DNA of 19,236 nucleotides, taken from contig QKYT01000514.1 in the NCBI GenBank assembly GCA_003550305.1, positions 5,451 through 24,686 on the forward strand, in the 5' to 3' direction. A program made the position numbers and the translations under genes. Origin of the DNA: Glomus cerebriforme (taxonomy: Eukaryota; Glomeromycota; Glomeromycetes; Glomerales; Glomeraceae). Position 1 is the stretch's first letter, and each line of letters starts with the position of its first letter. Below the pieces are notes generated by a model. It saw only the letters and a program-made list of their open reading frames with translations. It made no database searches and had not been told where the DNA came from. This document shows, one piece after another, positions 8,970 through 18,437 of the stretch.

Positions 8970-10098
8970 TACATATTTTATATAATTATCCTTAAATATA
9001 AATAACATGAGAATTTTTATCATAAATTTTATATGTAAAGTCATTTTTCATTTTTTTTCAAGTATAAACTTTTTAATAAGTTAAACAGTGATCAAGAATA
9101 GTATAGGGATCCCGAAAAAAAAATGATTGATTTAATTATTGTTGCTTTAGTAATTAATTGCATGTCATTGTATTTTTTTTTTTATTAGCACTTTATTCTT
9201 TGATCTTTAAAATTTTAATGTAACTTAATAAAAATTTTTTACTAAATAGGATTTGTCTCTATTTTTGGAAAATATTTTTCTCAATGTAACGTCGTCTATA
9301 TAATCTTCTCAGTTTCATTTATAAACATTTATATACAAGCTACAGCTTTCAACCCAAAAAGGGTTTAGGATTGCGAATAATTAAGAATTTTTTTTTTTAG
9401 GAAAAATATATTTATTGTAATATGTTAAACTGTAAAATCACAAAAATTCACATCAATACAATATTAAGGACGAAATTATTTTAAAAAAAGTAAAAGAGCT
9501 GGCAGAAGTACTACGCAGTTATTAATTAGTAATTAATTAACAATTACTAATCAAAAAATGAAACAATAAGTCTATTGTTCGGTAATATAATTATATTTTT
9601 AAATTTTAATGCAATAGAAATTGAATTATTCCAAATTAAAAATCAAAGAAAGAAAAAAAAAGAGGAAGGAAGGAAAAAAGAAATTAAGACAACAATAGTC
9701 AAAATATCATGACCGTTCTAAAATGAATATTTTGAATATGAAAAGAACATTGATGACAAAATATACTTGAAGGGAATTATTAAAAGATATTTTTGCTGAA
9801 GATGCCCTCCAACAATTATAGGAATAAAAGCTTAAAATATAATAAATAGTGTTTCTCTTTTGGGATCTACTTGTACTCAAAGAGTATTCACCATTCTTAA
9901 ATTTTGAGTAACGTTTAATAAAGTTAGTGTAACATAACAAACAATATGTAAAAAAAAATCCCAATTGTAATAAGTGATCATCCATCATGCAGTACTATAT
10001 TACAAATATTACATTCCATTAACGAATATTATCTGTTATAAAACTTGAAATCAATCAACAAAATAAATCTATATAAACAGCAATTAAGTTCTTCCAAG
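8970..10098. other. Non-coding stretch upstream of the Sel1 gene
   Basis: Contains a polypurine tract at about 9640-9690, a 10-bp inverted repeat (ATTAGTAATT 9525-9534 / AATTACTAAT 9542-9551) and AACCC/GGGTT near 9352-9366. Where the kinase domain of the Sel1 gene's relatives would be expected, I find no kinase motif in any frame, so that part has been lost or never existed here. No promoter motif is convincing. Confidence 0.5.
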
Positions 10099-11014
10099 AT
10101 GATTATAAAGGAAATAAATCCTACTATAACTCAAAATATTCATGAAACAATTTTTGAAGAAGATCTAAGTGTTTTGATTGATGAATTGGTTAATTTTTAT
10201 TTTACGGAACTAAATAAAGGAAAAGATGACATTGTAAGAAAATCTCATATTCTTGATTTTATTAATAATTATAATATAAATTCACAAGAAATTTATATTT
10301 GGCTTTTAAATAATCAAAAGAATTCAAATTCTATTTATTTATTGGGATATTTTCATTATCATGGAATTGAAGCTAACATTAATAAGCAAAAGGGTTTTGA
10401 ATTATATCTGAAAGCAGCCGAGTTAGAAAATGTTGTAGCTCAATTTGAACTTACTTATATGTATGTTTATGGTTTGGGTATTGATAAAAATTATGATAAA
10501 GCTTTTAAATTATCTAAAATGTTAGCAGAAAAAGATTATTTAGCTGGAATTAATCTTTTAGGATTTTGTTATTATAAAGGGATTGGAACTAATGTTTATA
10601 AACAAGAAGCATTTGAATTATATAAAAAGGCTGCAAATTTAGGAAATCTTAGAGCTCAATTTAATCTTGCTTTGATGTATAAAGATGGTGAATGTACTGA
10701 AATTGATTATTTTAAAACTTTTGAATTATCTAAAAATTCAGCAGAAGGAGAATATTCATGTGGAATGAATTTATTAGCATTTTGTTATTTTAATGGAATT
10801 GGAACCAATATTAATAAACAAAAAGCATTTGAATTATATCAAAAGACTGCCTATTTGGGAAATAAATCGGCTCAATATAATCTTGCTTTAATGTATGAAA
10901 ATGGATGTGAAATAATTGAATATTAATCAAGCGATTTATTGGTATAAAAAATCTGCTAAACAGGAAAACAAAGTGGCTCAAAATAAGTTAAAACTACTTT
11001 TAAAAGGAGGATAA
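10099..11014 (+). pseudogene. Sel1-repeat protein lacking the kinase domain, frameshifted near its C-terminus
   Basis: Sel1-like helical repeat protein, predicted to be a cytosolic protein-protein interaction scaffold. From the ATG at 10099 the frame is open for 275 codons to a TAA at 10924-10926. About 80 residues of linker (NINSQEIYIWLLNNQ) resemble the kinase-Sel1 linker of the gene at 1-1792 ([15 protein letters not shown]). Five and a half Sel1 repeats follow, with alternating types [19 protein letters not shown] and MYVYGLGIDKNYDKAFKLS. After the stop, the +1 frame continues the last repeat as INQAIYWYKKSAKQENKVAQ, then KLKLLLKGG and a TAA at 11012-11014, so one small indel at about 10900-10920 truncates the protein by roughly 30 residues. 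A TAA sits at 10039, before the reading frame. It is probably a 5'-truncated paralogue of the kinase-Sel1 family; a short functional Sel1 protein cannot be excluded, because most repeats are intact. Confidence 0.8.
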
Positions 11015-11412
11015 AGTTTTATAGAATTATATAACATTATAAATTCTCCAAAATAAAATATTAGGTAGTTACTGTATAACAAATACCTGAATTCATAAGA
11101 ATAAATTTGTTTTAATGTCAATATATTTTGTTTTATGATACTGAATTGAAATCATTTAACTGAAACTATTGAAATCGAAATTTCAATAAAAATTAAAAAA
11201 AAATCTTTGAATTAAGAATCATCACAAATAAACTACTTGATAAAATACTGTAACAAAAATACGAATTTTTCTGAATACACTGTGTATACAGAAATTTTTA
11301 AGTAAATTGTTAGATATTTTATTAATTTCAATAATTTATTGAAAACTCACAATTAATTTCTTATGAGTTTAAAATTATTATTTTAATTAAAATTTAAAAT
11401 ACATAAATAGTT
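11015..11412. other. Spacer between two Sel1 copies
   Basis: About 400 bp of AT-rich sequence with stops in all frames. It holds AATAAA-like words that could serve as polyadenylation signals for the Sel1 gene. Nothing else is visible. Confidence 0.4.
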
Positions 11413-11604
11413 CAATTTGAACCCGCTTATGTATAATTTTTATGGATTGGATATTGATAAAAATCATAATGAGCTTTTAAATGTCACCAGAGAAAAATCT
11501 CTCAGGATTTTATTATCATAGTGGAATTGGTACTAATTTTAATATAGAAAAGCATTTATTTGAATTATTCAAGACTTTCTATTTCGGAAATAAATTATAT
11601 AATA
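11413..11604 (+). pseudogene. Decayed Sel1-repeat relic
   Basis: Pieces of two Sel1 repeats in the order found in the intact genes: QFEPAY, then after a shift NFYGLDIDKNHNE, then after a second shift SGFYYHSGIGTNFNIEKHLF and ELFKTFYFGNK. Compare QFELTYMYVYGLGIDKNYDK and GFCYYKGIGTNVYKQEAFEL in the Sel1 gene 900 bp upstream. At least two frameshifts and a TAA break it. Either a tandem duplicate of that gene or a separate truncated copy; only about 60 residues remain. Confidence 0.7.
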
Positions 11605-11970
11605 TATATTATAGAATTCATTTATTGGAACTGCCGTTTTTTGCAATAGAATTTCATATTTATGCTCACAAAAGTACATAACAAATATAAGGTGCATTTT
11701 ATTTTTATTTTTATTTAATGAAAGTTAAAATATTGCTAATTTAAATTATGTTATTATGAATTGTTATCTATACAAACTATTACTAACCAAACCATATCAA
11801 GGTGACTCACTTATCATACTGTATTTGCAATAAGCATTAGCCCATTCAAATTAAATGATTCCTGCTCATAGTAGAAAAATTTAAATCTGATGAATTAAAG
11901 GAAGAATAAAAAAAAAAAAAAAAGAAATTGTTCTAAATTATCTAATATATAATAATTATAAAAAGAATAA
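11605..11970. other. Gene-free stretch
   Basis: AT-rich with an A15 run near 11908. I see no coding relic, repeat or signal here. Confidence 0.4.
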
Positions 11971-12138
11971 AGAGAACTATGTAAAGTCCAATTACCTGAA
12001 TGTAGAAAGTTACTTGAGGCTATAATAGCCACATTAGGATTAATTGGTGATATACTTATATCGCGTCATTATGAGGATTACATTTTTGTTTGTTATGGCG
12101 ATGTTGTTATTGACAATATAATTTCTTGTTCAGTTTAG
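11971..12138 (+). pseudogene. Unrecognised coding relic of about 55 residues
   Basis: An open frame bounded by TAA (11968) and TAG (12136), without its own ATG near the start. Its translation has balanced composition for an AT-rich genome: RELCKVQLPECRKLLEAI, then ATLGLIGDILISRHYEDY, IFVCYGDVVIDNIISCSV. More stop-broken but protein-like stretches follow at 12320-12420 (DEAYKYVHKFISLTIALNS) and 12440-12500 (NGQCIVGRTLC), so a larger decayed gene may extend to about 12700. I do not recognise the family. Confidence 0.3.
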
Positions 12139-12805
12139 ATATACTGAGGTGATTCCCATTCTTTGAATAGTTTTGATCTTGTTTTTAGAGTATTTATTGA
12201 ATTTCTTTAGAAAAGGCATTAAGAAAATTTAAAAGTTGATCTTTTGTTTTTTATAGTACTAATTTATAGAAGATTTTTTGTAGTGATTTTGAAATGAGTT
12301 GATATATGAATAAGTATATAGGATGAAGCGTATAAATACGTTCACAAATTTATATCATTGACTATTGCATTGAACAGTATTATTAACTCTGGAATATTTG
12401 CAAATTTATTTGTAAAGAAGTCTTTGTAATATGAATTTAAATGGTCAATGTATTGTGGGCAGAACCTTGTGTTAGTTTACATCATCAGATAAAGATCATA
12501 CTGGGCACATTATAAGTTGATTTGTATAAAGCGATGGATCACAGAAAAATGACTCAAATATAATCCCTTCGAAAGTTTTCATTACAACTATCAAAACTTC
12601 AGGTTTAAAAATTAAATCACTTAATAATATTAGACCAATGGGATCCATTCAAAAACAATACTATATATTCCAGTCTATATCTGATATTTGTATGTATGGG
12701 TTAAAGTGGATAACTTTGATTGTGTAAAAAGTCATTAAATGTTTTGGCTCTGGTAACGTTAGAGCTCGACCAGATCTATATTATCATGATGGTAATTGAA
12801 GGTAT
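12139..12805 (+). other. Stop-broken, possibly once coding stretch
   Basis: Plus-strand frames show short protein-like runs (SSDKDHTGHII, SNIIPSKVFITTIKTSG, then GSGNVRARPDLYYHDG near 12750) separated by stops and frame changes. None matches the BTB or N-terminal BACK sequence that should precede the TLDc half downstream. Whatever was here is not recognisable. Confidence 0.25.
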
Positions 12806-13310
12806 GCGGCGAGGATTTAATTTATCTTCTAAAAATATTTAATAAAGTATATCCCTATAAGAAAATTATACTTTAAATATTTTATGGATCGTGACGAAAA
12901 TCTAAATAACAAACCAGAACAAAAGATTTTTAGAGAATTTGGTTCAAAAAGTATTGATTCAATAATCATTACACTCCAACATGCAGAATTAATTTTGAAA
13001 TGGATTGATAAATCAGAAATTTCTGACAAGACATACAAATTTAAATTATTTTTTCATGGATCTCGTGATGGATTTTCTTAGTAAAGATAGTTTTATATTC
13101 TCATTTAAGAATAAGGATAATACTGAAAATTATATTTAGGTTGAGTAAAGTATAAAAATCTTGCTACATATAATGACCTAATTATAGACCAGCATTTTGT
13201 AATGGTGACCTTTTTAAATATGGGAACAATTTTTATGATAAGAGATGTATGAAAAACTATTAGAAAAACTGATGATACTTTTCCATAAAAGAATATGAAA
13301 TATTTCAAAT
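12806..13310 (+). pseudogene. BACK-end plus TLDc pseudogene
   Basis: The C-terminal half of a BTB-BACK-TLDc protein, in pieces. In family order: FNLSSKNI with a shift to FNKVYPYKKIIL (end of BACK), then the frame 12884-13081 with MDRDENLNNKPEQKIF, SKSIDSIIITLQHAELIL, KWIDKSE, TYKFKLFFHGSRDGFS and a TAG. After it come SKDSFIFSFKNKDNTENYI, then RPAFCNGDLFKYGNNFYDKR and SIKEYEIFQI near 13280-13310, which is the usual TLDc ending. The middle of TLDc is deleted after GSRDGFS. TLDc domains are linked to oxidative-stress protection and V-ATPase regulation in other eukaryotes; this copy cannot make a folded domain. It has the same orientation as the BTB-BACK fragment at 3118-3716, which stops about where this one starts. 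Confidence 0.75.
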
Positions 13311-13889
13311 TATGGAAGAATTATTAAGACAATTTCTCATTTTTTTTATGTGATAAGACTTATTGTAGAAACTAAAATTTAGCATAGAAAACGTCTATAT
13401 AGTGATTTTGTGGTTGATTATAACTTAATGTTAAATTTCCTTTAGTATATTAATTCTTCAATCCTCGCTATTTAATCATATAGACTATCAAAATTTAATT
13501 TCAAAAAAATTTTATGAATTTATAATTTTGTCTGAATTAAACCTACAAGAGTTGATCATCATAAATTTTATAAAATGAAGAGTTTTAACATGCAGGTGTT
13601 AAATGTTTAGATATATCAGCAGATGTCAATCTGCGTCAGGTGACAACTGACATGAGGCAAATACTGTAAATAAGATATTACTACTTTTTAATGTAAATTG
13701 CTGAAATAATTATCATAATTGTGATTGAGAAATCTTAGAAAGTTGTAGGTTTTATCTTTTAAAAATAGGGATATTGATTAATCATGTATTTAGAAGTTTA
13801 TTTAAATTCTATAAAGAACTTTTTTTTAAAAAAAATAATAGAGCAGATTATATCTTTTGATAAAATCAGTTTACAAGAATAACTTCTTA
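13311..13889. other. Gene-free stretch left of the Tc1-type element
   Basis: AT-rich, with stops in all frames. A short GC-richer patch at about 13610-13665 (AGCAGATGTCAATCTGCG) contains a small inverted repeat, GCAGAT / ATCTGC. No gene is seen. Confidence 0.4.
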
Positions 13890-13908
13890 CAGTAGTGGCA
13901 GAAAATAA
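13890..13908 (+). repeat. Left terminal inverted repeat of the Tc1-type element
   Basis: CAGTAGTGGCAGAAAATAA, identical in inverted orientation to 15235-15253. The first 12 bases (CAGTAGTGGCRG) are also the end of the element entering at 18963. Confidence 0.93.
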
Positions 13909-14003
13909 CTAGAATTATTAAATTGTAAATTTCTCAGTCAATATTTATTTTATTTACATTTGTAACATATAGTATGATACTACAGGAATATAAAAATAAA
14001 TTT

Positions 14004-15022
14004 TTAATGGTCAATAATTTGACCCCTCTTTTCAATAATTTCTTCTAAACGTTTTTTCATACCTGCACACAAATTCAATAAGAGCTTTGGACTAAAAGCT
14101 TCCCATTCAGATCGAATTATTGACAAAAAATCATCTAACCCAACTGATTTTTTTTGAGCTATATGTTGATTTACCTTTTTCTACCTTTTTTTCATTATTG
14201 TCCATAGATTCTCTATAGGATTTAGGTCAGGAGAATAGGATGGTCAATCTAGCACTTTAGATATCACTCTTGAAAAAGAATTGTTGTTAATTTCGCCCAG
14301 TGTTTGGGATTGTTGTCCTGTTGGAATGACTACCTTCTTTCAAGAATCCTTGTAGCATTAGTAAAAAGACTTTTAGTTAAAATATCCCAGTAAAGTTCCC
14401 CATCCATATTTTCAGTAAAGCAATGAAACCCCACAAGTCTATGTGCACAAAAACCATCCCATGCATAAACTTTGAGTGGATGTTTTACAACTGCACACCG
14501 TGGCTTTTCTTCTCCAATTTTGTATCTTACCAGTGTTGTATTACAAAATAACTGAAATGTTGTTTCATCAGAAAAAATGACTTTTTTCCAATTTTCATTC
14601 AGATGAGACTTTGCCCACTCAACTCTGCATTCTTTAGCAGTAGTGGTCAACATTAGTATTAAAGTTAGTATGCAAACGTGATGACCTAGCTTAAAAAGAT
14701 TCTCCCGAACAGTTCTTGGAGCAATATTAAGGTTTGGATATGTTTGGTTAAGTGTAAAAGTAATTTCCTTACTGGTTGCACATTTTCTTGTGCTGGCCAA
14801 TTTTCCAAGGTGAATGCATTTTTTTGGAGACAAAAGTTTGGGTCTTCCTGAACGTGGTTTTAGTTCAATAGTACCAGATTTTTTAAGTTTTGGGATATAA
14901 GTGTATAGAGTAGATTTCAGAATTTGTGTTATTTCATATAATTTAGAAACATTACAAATTCCACTGGCCCACAAACTGCTTGCAAGTGATCGTTTTTTGC
15001 TTAAAGTTAGTTTTTTTGGCAT
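14004..15022 (-). pseudogene. Tc1-type DD34E transposase, inactivated
   Basis: Cut-and-paste transposase. From the ATG at 15022: an N-terminal bipartite helix-turn-helix DNA-binding region with the GRPR-like linker RSGRPKLLS, then WAKSHLNENWKKVIFSDETT with the first catalytic Asp. The frame hits TAG at 14330-14332 exactly where the family has Trp before FQQDNNPKH, which carries the second Asp. A one-base deletion at about 14270 then shifts to PSYSPDLNPIENLW, which carries the catalytic Glu. D to E is 104 nt apart, that is 34 residues plus the missing base, so the ancestor was DD34E. Further in-frame stops (the Trp of the usual DWPSYSP, and after MKKR) follow before the end IIEKRGQIIDH at 14004. 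All three catalytic residues survive, but the protein is split by stops and a frameshift. Confidence 0.9.
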
Positions 15023-15234
15023 GATGAAAAAAAAAATGGATAAAAAAATTTTTTCACTAGTTTTATGACTATTTATTTATTTTGTAGATCACATGTTAAT
15101 TTAATAATTACGTAAAAATTAAAATAAGTTATTATTAAAAAGGAAATAAATCCCGCATCTTAAATAAAAATAAAAATAAAATTAAATTAAAAAGGAAATA
15201 ATAAGCCATGTTGTTCAAATCACGTGATATTCCA

Positions 15235-15253
15235 TTATTTTCTGCCACTACTG
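15235..15253 (-). repeat. Right terminal inverted repeat of the Tc1-type element
   Basis: Reverse complement of the left end over 19 bp without mismatch. The following TA is the target-site duplicate. Similarity between the two ends fades beyond base 19. Confidence 0.93.
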
Positions 15254-15503
15254 TAAACCGTTAAGGTTTTATGTTCAAGGGAATTTTCATGCATAAAATA
15301 GACATTACAATATAACTTTTTCAAATTGAATAATTAAAAAAAATGAGTTTTTGGATGTTTTTTGTTTTAATAGATTCTGATTGGTGCATTGATTTTCGGT
15401 TAAATTTATGTCCGAACTAAATTATTTATTCCTAATCTAACCTGATTAGGTTTCTTTATAATGTTGATTAAGAATTAAATACGACAGAAAAAATTTTAAA
15501 TTG

Positions 15504-17402
15504 ATGAAAACTATTTGTCTTGAAAAAAGTTTAGAAATGTCTTCTACAAATATTTTTGCTTTAAATAATAATATTTGTTGGTTAGAACAACTAGCAAACA
15601 ATGATGATAAAAATGCAATGTATAATTTAGCAATTTGCTATGGAGATGGGAAAGGAACAGAAAAGAATTTAGAAAAAGCCTTTTATTGGTATCAAAAAGC
15701 AGCAGAAATGGATNAAACTAANGCAATGTATAATTTAGCCATTTGCTANNAANATGGNNAAGGAACAGAAAAGAATTTAGAAAAAGCCTTTTATTGGTAT
15801 CAAAAAGCAGCAGAAAATAATGATAAAGATGCAATGTATAATTTAGCAGTATATTATGAAAATGAGAAAGGAACAGAAAAGAATTTAGAAAAAGCCTTTT
15901 ACTGGTATCAAAAAGCAGCAGAAATGGATAAAACTAATGCAATGTATAATTTAACCATTTGCTACAAAAATGGTTTTGGAACAGAAAAGAATTTAGAAAA
16001 AGCCTTTTATTGGCATCAAAAAGCAATAGAAAGTAGCAAAATAACTTCTAAAAATTCCAATAATAATGAATTATGTAAAGAATGTAAACAATCATATATT
16101 GATTACAATTGGTGTCAATAATGTAATATTAATCGATTTCAACAGTATTTTTCAAAGTGGACTAGTAAAAATAATTTTATTGACAAATTTATTCAAGAAG
16201 CACAACTAAATGCTAAAAATAGTTATGAAGTTTTAGAATGGATACCTTATAATAGGTTGAAAGATATTAATTATTATGATAAAGGAGGATTCAGTGAAAT
16301 TTATAAAGCTATCTGGTTAGATGGTCCTATTGATAGTTGGAATTTTGACAAACANGANTGGAATAGNTGGAATTCCCAAATAGGTTATGAGATTATTCTT
16401 AAAAATCTTAATAATTCATCAAGTCTAGGTAACAAATTTTTAAATGAGGTAAAACCTTTAATAATTTGGTTTTGTTAATTTTATTCCTTTTTTATAAAAA
16501 CTAATAATTTTAAATATTTATAGTGGAAATATCATTACAATTGTCAGAAAAAGTCATTTTCAAAATTCATTCAATTCTTTGGAATTACCCAAGATCTGAA
16601 TACTTTAAATTATATGATAGTGATGAGTTATGCAAAAGAAGGAAGTTTAAGAAAATGTTTAACTAATATAGTTAAATTCAAATGGCAATATAAATTGCAA
16701 TTATTAAAAAACATTATTTTGGGACTCAAAATAATACATGAATCAAATCTTGTTCATTGTGATCTTCATGATGGTAATATTTTGATATCAGATAATTATG
16801 AAACATATATTATTGATTTAGGATTATGTAAACCTATAAGTGACTTNCAAGACTCTATTAATAGAAATTATGGAGTTTTGCCTTATATGGCACCTGAAGT
16901 ATTAAGAAACAGGCCTTATACTTCAGCAAGTGATATCTATAGTTTATCTATGATAATGTGGGAATTTACATCAGGTATTCCCCCATTTAGTAAAAGAGCA
17001 CATGATCATCAACTTAGTTTAAGTATTTGTAAAGGAGAACGCCCTGAAATTATAAAAAATATCCCAAAATGTTATATTGCATTGATGGAAAAATGTTGGA
17101 ATTCAGATCCTATTAAAAGACCAACTATAATGGATCTTGAAAATATTATATCTCAATGGCTTAGATATGTTAATGAATATTATATAAAAAATGGTGAAAG
17201 AGAGAATGATACCAATATTAAGGTAGTTGATAATTACCAACTCAGAAGTGATATGTATGAATTTGTAAATGCCAATAAAGCTATATCACAAGAACAAGTC
17301 AATACTTTTATTCATCCACAAGCATGTTATACAAGTCGTTTAATTACTGAAATTTTGGAANAAAAAAANTCTGAGTGTTTGGATTGTATAATTGAAAATT
17401 AA
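15504..17402 (+). CDS. Sel1-repeat / CxxC / protein kinase gene with one in-frame stop (2 exons)
   Basis: Predicted TKL-like kinase with N-terminal Sel1 repeats. Exon 1 is 15504-16448, the intron 16449-16523 (GT-AG, 75 bp), exon 2 16524-17402. An alternative start is the ATG at 15537. Four near-identical 36-residue Sel1 repeats (GTEKNLEKAFYWYQKAAE) are followed by a zinc-knuckle-like CKECKQ...WCQxC, a conserved-looking linker (KFIQEAQLNAKNSYEVLEW) and the kinase: GGFSEIYKAIW, lysine in IILKNL, MSYAKEGSLRKCL, VHCDLHDGNIL, IIDLGLCKP, YMAPEVL, KRPTIMDLENII. The loop is HCD (non-RD) and DFG is DLG, both common in this fungal family as I remember it. A TAA at 16119-16121 interrupts the otherwise open frame inside the second CxxC. 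If real, it leaves a 205-residue Sel1 protein and a separate kinase ORF; one transition from CAA (Gln) would explain it. Nearby Ns make a sequence error possible. Confidence 0.88.
15612..16043 (+). repeat. Four tandem 108-bp Sel1-encoding units
   Basis: Units at 15612, 15720, 15828 and 15936, each 108 bp or 36 codons. The core from GGAACAGAAAAGAATTTAG to the GCAATAGAA/GCAGCAGAA end is nearly identical at the DNA level, including third codon positions. Most differences lie in the short segment before GGAACAGAA. Seven Ns fall in the first two units. Confidence 0.93.
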
Positions 17403-18437
17403 ATATCTATTATATATTAGAATTATTATTAATTTAGATTATTTTATTATATAGATACATTTTACTGATTTCATAATAAAATAAAAGGCTAATTAATATT
17501 TGTATGTCCAATTGAAATTGGCTGTGAAACTAAGCTGAATGCCCGAAACATACTCTTACAAAGTGAAAAAGAATGAAGAATCTTTAGTGAGGAATTGAGA
17601 TTAGGATTCATCGCCATCACCACCCATACCTGTAAGGTTATTAGAAAAATTTGAGAGTCAAATATTAAAACGTGAATTGACTTCTCATTTATTTATACCG
17701 GCGAAGAATTCTTATTTTCTTCAGATAAATTGTGTACAATATTCATTGTAACTTTCAAAATCAGAGAGATTTAAACAAATAGTATCTTAAAAATTCTTAG
17801 TCCAAAAATCTATATTTAAAACATATTCTAATCACAGATAACTTCATGGATTGTTAGGCCCACAAATTATTGTAATTGTATGTAATTATTCATTATACTT
17901 TCACTTTAAATTACCTTATTATTTTATGGTATTAGTTTATTAATAATCATTGTAATTACTTTATCATTTATCTTTCATTATTCATGCTTTCAATGAAAAA
18001 CATTCATAATAAATGTTTGAATAATAAAAGATTTTATTATCTTATATAGTTATGTATACTTTAAACGAAATAACAATATTTAGAGGAAATTTAACTTATT
18101 TTATTATACTGCTAATTGATGGTAGGACTATACTATAATGGGTAAATTTCTTTAGGTGATAATGACGTAAGAAAAATTTTAAAAAAAAGTTTGTTAAAAC
18201 AATTACTTATTTACTAATTTTAAAATAATTTTTATATAGATTGTAAATCATGTATTAAACTAATTGATATTGTTGATATCTTAAAATTTGTTTCATCTAT
18301 TCCAATAAATTCAACCAATCATTGAATAGATGAAATTGTAACTTGATGACCAGTAGAAATAATTCTGTTCCATACAATGAGAATATTACAACTTTAAATA
18401 ACCTTTCTGTGAATCTTTATAATTATTAAAATTGTAA
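17403..18437. other. Intergenic stretch with one weak minus-strand coding relic
   Basis: Mostly AT-rich non-coding DNA between the end of the kinase gene and a minus-strand broken gene. At 17629-17489 (-) a 46-codon open frame (VWVVMAMNPNLNSSLKIL, then CKSMFRAFSLVSQPISIG) follows a good acceptor with a branch-like site (CTAATAACCTTACAG) and ends at TAG. It may be a terminal exon of a lost gene or chance. AATAAA-like words after 17402 could serve the kinase transcript. Nothing else is visible. Confidence 0.35.

Larger units (their letters stand above)
13890..15253 (-). mobile_element. Tc1/mariner-type DNA transposon, full length, 1364 bp
   Basis: The ends are a perfect 19-bp inverted repeat, CAGTAGTGGCAGAAAATAA at 13890-13908 and its reverse complement at 15235-15253, each flanked by TA (13888-13889 and 15254-15255), the standard Tc1/mariner target duplication. 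The interior carries one minus-strand transposase gene. Length and layout are typical of a Tc1 element. The transposase is broken, so this copy could move only if supplied with the enzyme in trans; the perfect ends suggest that remains possible. It lies 250 bp upstream of the Sel1-kinase gene, in divergent orientation. Confidence 0.93.

Noticed and set aside
9707..9988. 93-codon minus-strand frame
   Set aside because: Composition typical of chance AT-rich translation and no motif or splice context.
12829..13308. Minus-strand frames over the TLDc relic
   Set aside because: Antisense of identifiable TLDc sequence.
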